Shown piece by piece: positions 52,346 through 62,053 of a DNA stretch of 64,000 bases (within the stretch, counting starts at the first letter, position 1; each line of letters begins with the position of its first letter). The DNA is from an uncultured Bacteroidales bacterium (lineage in GTDB: Bacteria; Bacteroidota; Bacteroidia; Bacteroidales; Muribaculaceae), in the NCBI GenBank assembly GCA_958418815.1, contig CATZGB010000012.1, positions 1 through 64,000 of the forward strand, in the 5' to 3' direction. Both the position numbers and the translations under genes were made by a program. The notes beneath the pieces are model-generated. The model worked only from the letters and a program-made list of their open reading frames with translations, searched no databases and was not told where the DNA came from.

Positions 52346-53056
52346 ATGCCCGTAATCGGAGAAATAAACCACAGGCAACTGGGCCGCGTAGTGGTAAGCT
52401 CGCGCCCCAACAGCCGCCGCGCCACCGCCCGGTGGCGCAACGGGCTTGTCAGCCTCAACGTCCCCCGCCAGCTCGGCCTGCCCGACATCAACCGGCTGCT
52501 CGACGACTTCGCCCCCCGCCTGCTCGCCTGCCGCCCCACACTGCGCTACACCGCCCCCTCGCGAATCAGCTTCCCGGGAGTCGACTTCATCATCGCGCGC
52601 CAGAGCGTCGCCCCCGGCAAGATGCTCGCCAAAGCCTCACTCCCGGCCTGCTCGCTGGAAATCGGGACAGACTTCGACCTCGACGACGAGGCCACCACCC
52701 GCCTGGCCAGCTCGCTGCTCTGCCGCATGGCCCGCAAGATAGCCCCCGAGATCCTTCTCCCCCGCGCCCGCCAGCTGGCCGCCCGCGTCGGACGCAACCC
52801 GGCGGGATGGACCATCTCGACAGGCTTCCGCACCCTGGGCAGCTGCTCATTCAAAGGCTACATATCCCTGAGCTACGTGCTGGTCTTCCTCCCCCAGGAG
52901 CTGCGCGACTACATCATATGCCACGAGCTCGCCCACCTCTCGGAGATGAACCACTCCCCCCGGTTCCACGCCCTGCTCGACAGCTACCTCGACGGGCGCG
53001 AGGCAATGCTCGCCGCCCGCCTCAGGGCCTACAACTGGCCCGTGTTGCGGAAATAG
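52346..53056 (+). CDS. YgjP-like (DUF45) zinc metallopeptidase
   Basis: 236 residues, cytoplasmic. The zinc motif is HELAH at 193-197, followed by HLSEMNHSPRFH which supplies the third ligand region, as in the YgjP/SprT-like (DUF45) family. The segment TGFRTLGSCSFKGYISLSYVLVFLPQELRDYI before it is the typical lead-in. Substrate unknown. It stands 84 bases after nadK and is possibly in the same operon. Confidence 0.85.
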   Translation: MPVIGEINHRQLGRVVVSSRPNSRRATARWRNGLVSLNVPRQLGLPDINRLLDDFAPRLLACRPTLRYTAPSRISFPGVDFIIARQSVAPGKMLAKASLPACSLEIGTDFDLDDEATTRLASSLLCRMARKIAPEILLPRARQLAARVGRNPAGWTISTGFRTLGSCSFKGYISLSYVLVFLPQELRDYIICHELAHLSEMNHSPRFHALLDSYLDGREAMLAARLRAYNWPVLRK

Positions 53057-53129
53057 CCCCCCTGAAACAGGAGATTTCCCCGACAAATATGGCTTTTTCA
53101 CCGAAATTCAACGAATTTTTCTCACAGGA

Positions 53130-53162
53130 TTTGGTTCTTTGAATCTTTTTTGCGTATCTTTA
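53130..53162 (+). promoter_or_regulatory. Promoter of the TonB-receptor operon
   Basis: TTTG (53130-53133), 21-base spacer, TATCTTTA (53155-53162), one base off TAnnTTTG. The predicted leader to ATG 53319 is about 150 bases, longer than usual. Confidence 0.6.
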
Positions 53163-53318
53163 CACGCTGGTTCCAGCCGCAATCCGCAATGTTTCGGATG
53201 TATCGTTTTTGCTTTGCAGGGGCAGACACACCCCATCCCCCAAGTCCGATGCCCCGACGGTGTTGCGTTAAAAACCGTGAGAACTATCAAACTAAAATCA
53301 ACACATAGTCAAATCAAC

Positions 53319-56111
53319 ATGAAACATAAGCTGTTTCCTTTGATGCTGCTCGGCGCAGCCCTCCCCTCCGTGGCCCAGACCGCGGCAGTCTCCGGGACGG
53401 TGGTAGACGCCAGCACCGGCGCGCCCGTACCGGGAGCGACCATCTCAATCCAGGACCAGGGAATAACCGTCACCACAGGACCCGCCGGAGACTTCCGCAT
53501 CTCCACAGCGCGCCCCGGGGAGGCCGTGCTGACAATCACAGCCCCTGGATACGCCGGAGGCGCTGCCCAGCTCCACCTCTACAACGACCAGAGCGTCAAC
53601 GCCGGCAACGTCATCCTCATATCTGACGACGACAACGAGTTCGTGACCTTCAACGAAGACAATAACAACGAGCTGCTCTTCGACGAGTCGATGCTTGAAG
53701 ACGAGGAGGGCAACGGACAGGCCGTCACCGCCCTCACCGGAGCAAGCGACAACATATACTACAAGTTCACACGCTACGGCTACTCCCCCCTGTACAGCAA
53801 CTACCGCGGTGTCGGCTCGCGCTACCAGGAGACATACATCAACTCCCTGCCGATGAACGACCTCATCCGCGGCGGATTCTCTTTCTCGCAGCTCGGGGGC
53901 ATGACCTCGCGCGCATTCCGCAACAACACCTCCACCGTCGGCCTCGGAGCCGCCGCATACGGTTTCGGCGGAATCTCAGGCTCGCAGAACTTCAACACCA
54001 TCACCGACACCTACGCCCCGGGATTCAACGGCTCGCTGAGCTACACCAACTCAAACTACAACTACCGCGCGATGGCCACCTACTCCTCAGGCCTGACCCC
54101 CAACGGCTTCGCCGTCACCCTGTCGGCCATCGGACGTTACTCGAAAGAAGGGGTGGTGCCCGGCACATTCTACAACTCCGGGGGCCTCTTCCTCTCGGTG
54201 GAGAAGGTGTTTGACAACAAAAACTCCCTGACACTCACCGCCTGGGGCGCGCCCACACAGTATGCCAACGGCAAGGCTACCGTCCAGGAGGTCTACGACC
54301 TGGTCGGTGACAACCTCTACAACCCCACCTGGGGATGGCAGGCCGGAAAGAAACGCTCCGACAACATCCGCGAGAAGTTCGACCCCACAGCGATGCTCAC
54401 ATGGCTCCACAAAGGGGAGAAGACAACGCTCAACACCTCCGTGGCGTTCCGCTGGACCAACTTCGCCCGCACCCGCCTGAACTACTACAAGGCCAACGAC
54501 CCCAAGCCCGACTATTACAAGAACCTCCCCTCATACTTCATCTACGGGCAGGACTCCCCCGAATGGGGCCTTTACGACTACTACACCAACCTCTGGGAGA
54601 ACAACATCGGCGGAATACAGCAGATTGACTGGGACGCCATGTACCTGGCCAACCACCTCAACAACATCCAGAACCAGTCGCTCCCCGAGGACCAGCAGAA
54701 AGGCTCGACATACATCCAGCAGATGGAGCATTCCAAGCAGTTCAACTTCATCGCCGGAACGACCCTCAACCACCGCTTCTCCGACAACATCACCTTCCAG
54801 GCCGGTGTGAACTTCAATTACACCCGCTCGGCCGAATACATGACCATCCGCGACCTCCTCGGAGGACAGTTCTGGGTAGACGTCGACCCCTTCTCAGACC
54901 GAGACATGTATGACCCCACGGCCAACCCTGACATCCTCCAGAACGACCTCGACAACCCCAACCGCAAGGTAGTCAAGGGGGACCGCTTCGGATATGACTA
55001 CAACATCCACGCCATGAAGCTCCAGGCATGGGTGCAGAACCAGCACAAGTACGCCCACTGGGACATCAACTACGGCGCGTCATTCTCCTGGGAAGAGTTC
55101 TACCGCTTCGGCCACATGCGCAACGGCCGCGCCCCGCTCAACTCCCTGGGCAAGTCGAAGACCCTCGACTTCGAGGACTTCGCCGTGAAGGCCGGCGTGA
55201 CCTACAAGCTCGACGGACGCAACTTCTTCACCGTCCAGGCCCAGTACTCCACCGACGCCCCCCTGATCTCTGACGTCTACATCGCTCCCCGTATCAAGGA
55301 CACCACCATCAACGACCCCAAATCGCAGAAAACCTTCTCGGCCGACGCCCAGTACAACTGGAACTACCGCCGCTTCCGTGGCTCCATCGGAGCGTTCTTC
55401 ACCAACATCGACGACGCCGTAGAGCGCATGGGATTCTACGACGAGTCGCTCAACACATTCTGCAACTTCGCCCTCAACGGCGTGAAGCGCCAGTACAAAG
55501 GCATCGAGCTGGGCATGGCCTACAAGATCCTCCCCTCGCTGACCGCCTCGTTCGCCGGCACATACGCCAAATACCAGTACAAGAACAACCCGATGGGTCT
55601 GCGCTCGGTCGAGAACGGCCTCTACCCCGACTCCGAGAAACAGGTGTACCTCAAGAACTACACCTGCACCTCCACCCCGCAGCTGGCCTTCAACATCGCC
55701 CTCGACTGGCAGGCCCCCAAGATGTTCTTCGTCAACGTCAACGCCTCATACCTGGCCGACTACTACGTCAAGCTCGCCTACCCCTACCATGAGCAGCAGC
55801 CCGGAATGTGGTCGACTGCATGGTCCGAGCAGGAGGCCCAGGCCATCATCGACTCCTACGCCGATCAGCCCAAGCTCGACAACCAGTGGGTGCTCAACGC
55901 CTCTGTCGGCAAAATCATCTACATCAACCGCAGCCTCTCGCTCAACCTCAACCTGTCGGTTTCAAACATCCTCAACAACAAAGACCTGGTCATCAACGCC
56001 TTCCAGCAGAGCCGCGTCGACACCAAGCGCTACAACGTGAACTCATTCCCCACCAAGCTCCAGTATGCCCAGGGAATCAAGGTCTACTTCAACGTCGGCG
56101 TGCGTTTCTGA
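53319..56111 (+). CDS. TonB-dependent receptor with a carboxypeptidase-regulatory-like domain
   Basis: 930 residues from ATG 53319 (MKHKLFPLMLLGAALPSVAQ); the longer frame from 53139 would begin inside the promoter. A CarboxypepD_reg-like domain at about 22-105 (VSGTVVDASTGAPVPGATISI), then a plug-like region and a large barrel. It does not have the SusC signatures and is followed by DUF5689 proteins instead of SusD. It ends in VYFNVGVRF, an outer-membrane barrel-type C-terminus with a terminal Phe. Cargo unknown; no SusD gene nearby. Confidence 0.85.
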   Translation: MKHKLFPLMLLGAALPSVAQTAAVSGTVVDASTGAPVPGATISIQDQGITVTTGPAGDFRISTARPGEAVLTITAPGYAGGAAQLHLYNDQSVNAGNVILISDDDNEFVTFNEDNNNELLFDESMLEDEEGNGQAVTALTGASDNIYYKFTRYGYSPLYSNYRGVGSRYQETYINSLPMNDLIRGGFSFSQLGGMTSRAFRNNTSTVGLGAAAYGFGGISGSQNFNTITDTYAPGFNGSLSYTNSNYNYRAMATYSSGLTPNGFAVTLSAIGRYSKEGVVPGTFYNSGGLFLSVEKVFDNKNSLTLTAWGAPTQYANGKATVQEVYDLVGDNLYNPTWGWQAGKKRSDNIREKFDPTAMLTWLHKGEKTTLNTSVAFRWTNFARTRLNYYKANDPKPDYYKNLPSYFIYGQDSPEWGLYDYYTNLWENNIGGIQQIDWDAMYLANHLNNIQNQSLPEDQQKGSTYIQQMEHSKQFNFIAGTTLNHRFSDNITFQAGVNFNYTRSAEYMTIRDLLGGQFWVDVDPFSDRDMYDPTANPDILQNDLDNPNRKVVKGDRFGYDYNIHAMKLQAWVQNQHKYAHWDINYGASFSWEEFYRFGHMRNGRAPLNSLGKSKTLDFEDFAVKAGVTYKLDGRNFFTVQAQYSTDAPLISDVYIAPRIKDTTINDPKSQKTFSADAQYNWNYRRFRGSIGAFFTNIDDAVERMGFYDESLNTFCNFALNGVKRQYKGIELGMAYKILPSLTASFAGTYAKYQYKNNPMGLRSVENGLYPDSEKQVYLKNYTCTSTPQLAFNIALDWQAPKMFFVNVNASYLADYYVKLAYPYHEQQPGMWSTAWSEQEAQAIIDSYADQPKLDNQWVLNASVGKIIYINRSLSLNLNLSVSNILNNKDLVINAFQQSRVDTKRYNVNSFPTKLQYAQGIKVYFNVGVRF

Positions 56112-56167
56112 CCCGGCATATGTGAACCGAAACATCATGAAACCGATTTTAACAAGAAAGAACTGAA

Positions 56168-57502
56168 ATGAAAAAGTCAATTCTCTACATAGCGTCGCTG
56201 CTCATCGCCGCCGTCGGGTTCTCAGCCTGCGACGACGAAAAGGCGATGCCCCCGATGTATGAACCCGGCTCCGACAAAGTCATCCCGGCCACAAACACCA
56301 CCATCCTCGAGCTGAAGGAGGCCTTCAACGACCCCAACACTTACAGCTACAACAAGGTCATCGGTGAGAAGGCCGACGGCTCACATTACGTCATCACCGG
56401 CAAAATCGTCTCCTGCGACAAGGCCGGAAACATCTACAAGAACCTGATGATCGAAGATGAGACCGCCGGACTGACAATCGCCGTCAACCAGACCAAGCTC
56501 TACGAAGACTACAAGCCCGGACAGTTGCTGACCATCGACTGCACAGGCCTGCGCATCGGAGCCTACGGCAACTGCATGCAGCTCGGCGGAGAGCCGCAGA
56601 CCGGCAAGGAGCAGCCCGGACGAATCGAAGAGGAAATCTTCACCGAGCATGCCATCGTCCACGGCTTCCCCACCCCTGTGGCCCCACAGGTGGTGACCGT
56701 CCCTGAGGTAGACGCCGCCCGCCAGAACAATGTCGAGTTCCTGGCCATGCAGAGCCGCCTGGTCAAATTCGAGAACATGGAATTCGAGAACCCCGGCGAG
56801 CCGCTGGCAACCCAGGGACAATCGACCTCGCGCTACGCTTTTGACGAGAACGGCAACCGCATACAGCTCTACAACTCCGGACAGTCGACATTCTGGTTCA
56901 ACAGCCTCCCCGGAGGCAAAGGCGACATCGTCGGCATCCTCTCGTTCTACAACCGCGAGTGGCAGATACTGCTTATCGACCTCGAAAGCCTTGAGAACTT
57001 CTCAGGCAGCACAGCCCCGGTAGTCCCTGTCTTCTCCGAGACCTTCGCCAACGGCGCAGGCTCATTCACCATCGAGGATGAGACCCTCCCCTCCGGGCTG
57101 CAATATGTCTGGACCGCCGACTCGCGCTACGCCTGCATGAAAGCATCGGCGTTTGCCAACAGCACCAACTACAAGACCTCCTCATACCTGGTGTCGCCTG
57201 AAATCGACCTTGCCAACCTCACCGAGGTCAGCGCGTCATTCGAGCAGGCTGTCAACTACTACGCCAGCGTCGACGCGGCCAAGGAGGAGTCTACTTTCGT
57301 TGTCCGCGAAATCGGCGGCGAGTGGGAGCCCCTCGAAATCCCCCACTACCCCTCGTCACTCTCCTGGACATTCATGTCTACCGGCCAGATAGACCTCTCG
57401 AAATACGCCGGAAAGAAAATCCAGGTGGCCTTCCACTACACCTCCGACACCAAGGCCGGCACTTGGGAGGTGAAAAACCTGAAAGTAAACGGATTCAATT
57501 AA
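56168..57502 (+). CDS. DUF5689 lipoprotein with a choice-of-anchor J-like C-terminus
   Basis: 444 residues. Lipoprotein (FSAC, Cys21, then DDEKA). N-terminal DUF5689 domain at about 40-270 with ILELKEAFND, HYVITGKIVSCDKAGNIYKNL, LMIEDETAGLTIAV and YKPGQLLTIDCTGLRIG, an OB-fold-like pattern. The C-terminal part (about 285-440) looks like a jelly roll (FSETFANGAGSFTIED, TSSYLVSPEIDL). Starts 56 bases after the receptor. It may be a surface partner that supplies the receptor. Confidence 0.8.
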   Translation: MKKSILYIASLLIAAVGFSACDDEKAMPPMYEPGSDKVIPATNTTILELKEAFNDPNTYSYNKVIGEKADGSHYVITGKIVSCDKAGNIYKNLMIEDETAGLTIAVNQTKLYEDYKPGQLLTIDCTGLRIGAYGNCMQLGGEPQTGKEQPGRIEEEIFTEHAIVHGFPTPVAPQVVTVPEVDAARQNNVEFLAMQSRLVKFENMEFENPGEPLATQGQSTSRYAFDENGNRIQLYNSGQSTFWFNSLPGGKGDIVGILSFYNREWQILLIDLESLENFSGSTAPVVPVFSETFANGAGSFTIEDETLPSGLQYVWTADSRYACMKASAFANSTNYKTSSYLVSPEIDLANLTEVSASFEQAVNYYASVDAAKEESTFVVREIGGEWEPLEIPHYPSSLSWTFMSTGQIDLSKYAGKKIQVAFHYTSDTKAGTWEVKNLKVNGFN

Positions 57503-57527
57503 ACCTCCGCTCTAAAGAATTTCCAAC

Positions 57528-59729
57528 ATGAAATCTATCATAAAGAATCTTTCACTGGGGCTGGTGGCCGGATTGGCCATCGCCGGATTCTCGGCATGCC
57601 AGGACGACATCGACACTCCCCGCTTAATAGACGAGGTGCCGGTGGCGACCATGAAGCCCAATTCAACCATCCTTGAGGTCAAGGAACTGTTCTGGGAAGA
57701 CAACACACCCTATTGCAAGCAAATCGGGGCCAAGGAAAACGGCGACCATTACATCGTGAAGGGGCGCGTCATCTCCAACGACATGCCCGGCAACGTGTTC
57801 AAGTCGCTCTACATCCAGGACGAGACAGCCGCGTTGCCCCTGTCAATCAACCAGTACAACCTCTACCTCTCATACCGCGTGGGACAGGAGGTGGTCATCG
57901 ACCTGACCGGGCTTTACATCGGCCGCTACGCCGGTCTCGAGCAGATGGGATATCCCCAGTGGAGCGCCCGCGACAACGCCTACCAGCCCACATTCATGCA
58001 GCCCGGCATCCTTGAGGGACACATCGAGCTCAACGGCCTGCCCGAGCCGGCCAAAATCGACACCCTGCTGGTGACATCGATCTCTGACCTGAACACCAAC
58101 GCGACCACCCCCGAGTACCTTCGGAAGATGCAGGGACAGCTCGTGCGCGTCAACAACGTCAAGTTCATCCCCCAGGACGGCCTCGACGTGCTGGGCATAT
58201 ACCACGAGAATGTCAGCCAGAAAATCCAGGACGCGTCAGGCTCGCAGCTGACTGTCCGCACCTCGGGCTATTCCAATTTCTGGAACACCCCGCTGCCTGA
58301 CGAAAACGGCGACATCGTCGGAATCCTCGGATACTATTACTCCAGCACCGACCCCGCCGACTCCTGGCAGATAACCCTCATAGACAAGGAGGGCATGATG
58401 AACTTCGGCAACCCGACCCTGCCGCTGGGCAGCAAGGAGCGTCCATACACCGTGGCCGAGGCTGTGAAGGCCGAGACACAGGGCACAGCACCCACAGGAT
58501 GGGTAGAGGGCTACATCGTCGGCACAATCGCCCCCGAGGTTGAAAACATCACCTCGTCGTCACAGATCGAGTGGGGAGCAGACGCCACCCTGGCTTCATC
58601 AGTGGTCATCAGTGCCACCAAGGACACCCGCGACCTCAACGAATGCCTGGTGATGGAGCTGCCCCAGAACTCAGTCATGCGCGCCTACGTCGCCCTGGCC
58701 AACCACCCCGACAACCTCGGCAAGAAGCTGATGGTGCTTGGCCGTCTTGACAAGTACATGGGCACATTCGGCGTCACCGGCAACACCGGCACAGCCGACG
58801 AGTTCGTACTCGAAGGTGTGGAAATCATCGTCGGCGGCACCGGCACAGAGGATGACCCCTACGATGTCAACAAGGTCATCGGCTTCAACCCCCAGTCAAC
58901 CACCGACTCGGAATATCCCGGTGTGTGGGTGAAGGGTTATATCGTCGGCACCTACCACGACTATGACGCCCACTTCGAGACCGCCAACGCGTCAAACAAC
59001 AACATCCTGCTGGCCGACAGCCCCGACGTGAAAGACAAGTCGAAATGCATCGACGTGCAGCTCCCCTTCGGCGATGTCCGCACAGCCCTCAACCTGGCCA
59101 ACAATCCCGGCATGCTCGGAGCGCAGGTGGTGCTTTACGGCGATGTGCTGAAATACAACACAATGCCCGGCCTCAAGAACACCTCGAAATACAAAATCAT
59201 CTCGCAGGGCACAGGCGGCGACACCCCGACCCCTCCCGCCGCTGCCGACGGCCTCGACGAGACCTTCGACGGCTCGACATCCCTCCCCTCGGGCTGGAAG
59301 TCGGTGTTGGTGGCAGGCAACAAGAACTGGTATGTGGCCACATTCTCCAACAACAACTACGCCTCCATGACAGGCTACAAGGGCACCGCCCCGTTTGACT
59401 CCTGGCTGGTGTCTCCCGCCGTCGACCTCTCCAAGGTGTCGTCAAAGACCCTGTCGTTCACCTCGCAGGTCAACGGCTACGGCTCGACCACCTCGACCAT
59501 CGAGGTCTTCGTCCTCAGCTCTGACGACCCCGCCACCGCCACCAAGACCAAGCTCCCCGCGGCATGGCCCGCAGCCCCCGCGTCGGGCTACTCCTCCTGG
59601 CTCAGCTCAGGCTCGCTCGACCTGTCGGCTTTCTCCGGCACAGTCTACATCGGCTTCCGCTACGCCGCCACCGAGGACTCCAACTACGCCACCTGGTGTA
59701 TCGACAATGTAGCGATTCCCGCCAAGTGA
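57528..59729 (+). CDS. Lipoprotein with DUF5689, two DUF6359-like repeats and a choice-of-anchor J-like end
   Basis: 733 residues. Lipoprotein (FSAC, Cys24). DUF5689 at about 45-300 (ILEVKELFWED, HYIVKGRVISNDMPGNVFKSL, IQDETAALPLSI). Two similar segments of about 125 residues follow: YTVAEAVKAETQGT, TGWVEGYIVG and PYDVNKVIGFNPQST, VWVKGYIVGTYHDY, the DUF6359 pattern. The last 160 residues (DETFDGSTSLPSGWKSV, DSWLVSPAVDL) are a jelly roll. Paralogous with the upstream lipoprotein. A terminator at 59762 ends the operon. Confidence 0.8.
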   Translation: MKSIIKNLSLGLVAGLAIAGFSACQDDIDTPRLIDEVPVATMKPNSTILEVKELFWEDNTPYCKQIGAKENGDHYIVKGRVISNDMPGNVFKSLYIQDETAALPLSINQYNLYLSYRVGQEVVIDLTGLYIGRYAGLEQMGYPQWSARDNAYQPTFMQPGILEGHIELNGLPEPAKIDTLLVTSISDLNTNATTPEYLRKMQGQLVRVNNVKFIPQDGLDVLGIYHENVSQKIQDASGSQLTVRTSGYSNFWNTPLPDENGDIVGILGYYYSSTDPADSWQITLIDKEGMMNFGNPTLPLGSKERPYTVAEAVKAETQGTAPTGWVEGYIVGTIAPEVENITSSSQIEWGADATLASSVVISATKDTRDLNECLVMELPQNSVMRAYVALANHPDNLGKKLMVLGRLDKYMGTFGVTGNTGTADEFVLEGVEIIVGGTGTEDDPYDVNKVIGFNPQSTTDSEYPGVWVKGYIVGTYHDYDAHFETANASNNNILLADSPDVKDKSKCIDVQLPFGDVRTALNLANNPGMLGAQVVLYGDVLKYNTMPGLKNTSKYKIISQGTGGDTPTPPAAADGLDETFDGSTSLPSGWKSVLVAGNKNWYVATFSNNNYASMTGYKGTAPFDSWLVSPAVDLSKVSSKTLSFTSQVNGYGSTTSTIEVFVLSSDDPATATKTKLPAAWPAAPASGYSSWLSSGSLDLSAFSGTVYIGFRYAATEDSNYATWCIDNVAIPAK

Positions 59730-59761
59730 CACAGACCCTGACCATAATCCCTGAATGATAC

Positions 59762-59793
59762 GCGGGGCGCCCCTCTCGACAGGAGCGCCCCGC
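59762..59793 (+). terminator. Terminator of the TonB-receptor operon
   Basis: GCGGGGCGC (59762-59770) with GCGCCCCGC (59785-59793), then CTTTC. It lies inside a possible upstream start (59755) of the next gene, which is why I placed that start at 59830. Confidence 0.6.
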
Positions 59794-59829
59794 CTTTCAA
59801 ATACCCCCTCAACCACCCGAGACATCACC

Positions 59830-61674
59830 ATGGCCCACCCTACACAGACACCCACCACGGCCCCGACGCGCGCAGCCGCCATCTGCCGCGGCATTCTGCG
59901 GCCTGTCACCGACAACCCCCGATTTTTCATCGCCGCGCTGCTCGCCGGAGCCGCCGTGCCATGGATTTTCGCCATCACCCAGGGGGCCAAGATACTTTGG
60001 CTGATGCTGTTCGCCACCATCCAGAGCGCGACGATCGCTTACCTGCTCTGTCTGCTCATGGGACTCATAGGCAACCGTCACGCCAGGCTCGCGGCCAAGG
60101 CCGCCGTGATGCTCATCCTCGGCGTGGCGCTGCTCGCCGAGGCGGCATCCATCGCCATGACCGGAGCGCCCCTCGACACCGACTCCGTCAACCTCCTCCT
60201 GGAGACCAACCGACACGAGGCAAGCGGCTTTTTCTCGCAATACCTCACCCTCAAGGCAGCCGCGACAATAATCCTCATCTTCGTGGCAATCATGGCCATC
60301 GCGACTTTGTTTAGATTGGCTATCAACAAGTTGAAGAAAAATAGGGGGGGACAAATGTCGACACGGGCCATAGCAGCGGCTATCCTGCTGGCAATCCTGC
60401 TGGCCGGGGGCGCGCGGCTCGCCGGACTGCTGCGGCCGCTCTGCATCGACGATTACAGGCAACTGCTGGAATGGGCCGCGCAAGACCCCGGCAATCCGGT
60501 GTTGATACGCACCAACCAGCTGAGATTCGGCGACCCACTGTCGAAATGGACCTACATCGTCCGGGATATCTCGCTGCAGCGCCGCAACATCCCGGCTTGG
60601 GAGCAGACCCAGCGCGACCTCCTCGGCATGCCTGTCAGCGGCGACGGCTCACGCGACTTCAACATCATCATTATAATCGGCGAGTCGTTCATACGCGCCC
60701 ACACACCGCTCTACGGCTATTATCTCCCTACCACACCCCGCCTATGCCGCGAGGAGGAGCGGGGCAACCTCGTGGTGTTCGCCGACATGATCGCCCCGGC
60801 CAACTTCACCACCACCTCGATGCGCAATTTCCTAAACCTCAACGACCTCTCGGCCGGGGAGGAGTGGACCCAAGGGGGCTACTTCCCGCTGGTGGTCAAG
60901 AAAGCCGGATGGAAGGTTGCCCATTACGACAACCAGACCGTCTCACGCTCGTCAGACGCGGGCATCTCACGGATGATATACTCCCCGGTCAACCTCGCCC
61001 ACACCTACGACCAGGTCTCCGACACCCTCTTTGACTACGACGGCGATTTCACCACCTATGTCAATGCGAGGCTGCGCCCGCGCGACATGCCGGGAAAAAA
61101 GATGGTGACATACCACCTCTGGGGACAACACTTCGCGGCAGCCGACCGTTTCCCCGGCACCCCGAGGTTCACCGCCGCCGACATCACCGCCGACCGCCCC
61201 TGGCTCGACGACAAGCGCCGCCAGGAGGTGGCCGACTATGACAGCGCCACCTATTACAACGACTCTGTCGTGGGGGCGATCATCGATTACTGGCGCGACA
61301 CCCCGGCGCTGGTGGTATATTTCTCAGACCACGGGGAGGACTGCTGGGACCTCGCCCCGGTCGTGGCTCGCAACAAGCCTATGCCCGACGACCCCGCCTG
61401 GCTCGACCGCCAGTATCATGTCCCCTTCCTCGTCTGGATGTCTGACAGCTTCCGCGCCGCCCATCCCGACCTTGAGGCAAGGATAAGGGAAGCGGCCACC
61501 CGCAGGGGGACGCTCGACAACCTGGGGCAGGCAATCATCGGCCTGGCCGGAATCCAGGCCCCCTGCTACCGTCCCGACCGCGACATCACCTCCCCGGCCT
61601 ACCGTCCCGGCGCGAGGGTCACCGCCGAGGGCTACCGGTTTGACGACCTGGCCGCGCAGGCCCGAGGCGAATGA
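59830..61674 (+). CDS. Phosphoethanolamine-transferase-like membrane protein (sulfatase fold)
   Basis: 614 residues from ATG 59830 (MAHPTQTPTTAP). Five membrane helices in the first 200 residues, then a periplasmic alkaline-phosphatase/sulfatase-type catalytic domain: IIIIIGESFIRAHTPLYGYYLPTTPRL with the metal-binding Glu, FTTTSMRNFL with the nucleophile Thr (about 327) and YFSDHGEDCWD near 500. Family members (EptA/CptA type) move phosphoethanolamine to lipid A or other envelope lipids. The target is not known here. The nearby split exporter (ThrE) is separated by its own promoter. Confidence 0.87.
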   Translation: MAHPTQTPTTAPTRAAAICRGILRPVTDNPRFFIAALLAGAAVPWIFAITQGAKILWLMLFATIQSATIAYLLCLLMGLIGNRHARLAAKAAVMLILGVALLAEAASIAMTGAPLDTDSVNLLLETNRHEASGFFSQYLTLKAAATIILIFVAIMAIATLFRLAINKLKKNRGGQMSTRAIAAAILLAILLAGGARLAGLLRPLCIDDYRQLLEWAAQDPGNPVLIRTNQLRFGDPLSKWTYIVRDISLQRRNIPAWEQTQRDLLGMPVSGDGSRDFNIIIIIGESFIRAHTPLYGYYLPTTPRLCREEERGNLVVFADMIAPANFTTTSMRNFLNLNDLSAGEEWTQGGYFPLVVKKAGWKVAHYDNQTVSRSSDAGISRMIYSPVNLAHTYDQVSDTLFDYDGDFTTYVNARLRPRDMPGKKMVTYHLWGQHFAAADRFPGTPRFTAADITADRPWLDDKRRQEVADYDSATYYNDSVVGAIIDYWRDTPALVVYFSDHGEDCWDLAPVVARNKPMPDDPAWLDRQYHVPFLVWMSDSFRAAHPDLEARIREAATRRGTLDNLGQAIIGLAGIQAPCYRPDRDITSPAYRPGARVTAEGYRFDDLAAQARGE

Positions 61675-61736
61675 ACCTACCGCCCCCGCCATCCGTTTTT
61701 TCGATGGAGGGTATCGCAATTATCCTCGGCAGACTG

Positions 61737-61767
61737 TTTGAAAGAGATGTGGTCCTGACTAATTTTG
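61737..61767 (+). promoter_or_regulatory. Promoter of the small-protein and ThrE operon
   Basis: TTTG (61737-61740), 19-base spacer, TAATTTTG (61760-61767), a full consensus match. The leader to ATG 61841 is about 65 bases. Confidence 0.75.
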
Positions 61768-61802
61768 CGGCGTCATCGGGAAATCACTCCTGATGACCGA
61801 CC

Positions 61803-61823
61803 GGGAAGCCTCCGGGGCTTCCC
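61803..61823 (+). promoter_or_regulatory. Leader hairpin before the small membrane protein gene
   Basis: GGGAAGCC (61803-61810) and GGCTTCCC (61816-61823) with a five-base loop in the 5' leader, 17 bases before ATG 61841. No U-tract; it may affect translation or stability. Confidence 0.35.
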
Positions 61824-61840
61824 ACAACAAAGTATAAGTT

Positions 61841-62053
61841 ATGGACCAGCCAATGATTATCTGGTGTGTGATAATGGGGATTCTGCTCCTCACGTTTGTC
61901 TTCCACGCTTTCGAGAAGCTGCGCGACCAGCGCCGCCATTCCCCGTTGATTCACCGCCGCCACCACCTGATAGAGCTCGGCAAGGAACGCGAGATGTTCT
62001 TCATCCCGGGCGACAGGAAAGATGAGGAATATGAAGAATACGACGACGAGTAG
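61841..62053 (+). CDS. Small single-pass membrane protein upstream of ThrE
   Basis: 70 residues. One membrane helix (about 5-23), then a basic and His-rich stretch (RDQRRHSPLIHRRHH) and an acidic end (KDEEYEEYDDE). No known family. It overlaps the start of the next gene by 32 bases (or 23 for the alternative start at 62031), so the two are translated together. Given a clean promoter and leader, it is likely a real gene. Confidence 0.65.
   Translation: MDQPMIIWCVIMGILLLTFVFHAFEKLRDQRRHSPLIHRRHHLIELGKEREMFFIPGDRKDEEYEEYDDE

Noticed and set aside
53163..53318. Cobalamin or TPP riboswitch in the long leader
   Set aside because: I see none of the conserved boxes of these classes.
59755..59829. 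Upstream start (59755) for the phosphoethanolamine-transferase-like gene
   Set aside because: It would place a terminator hairpin inside the coding region and adds a non-membrane stretch; ATG 59830 fits better.
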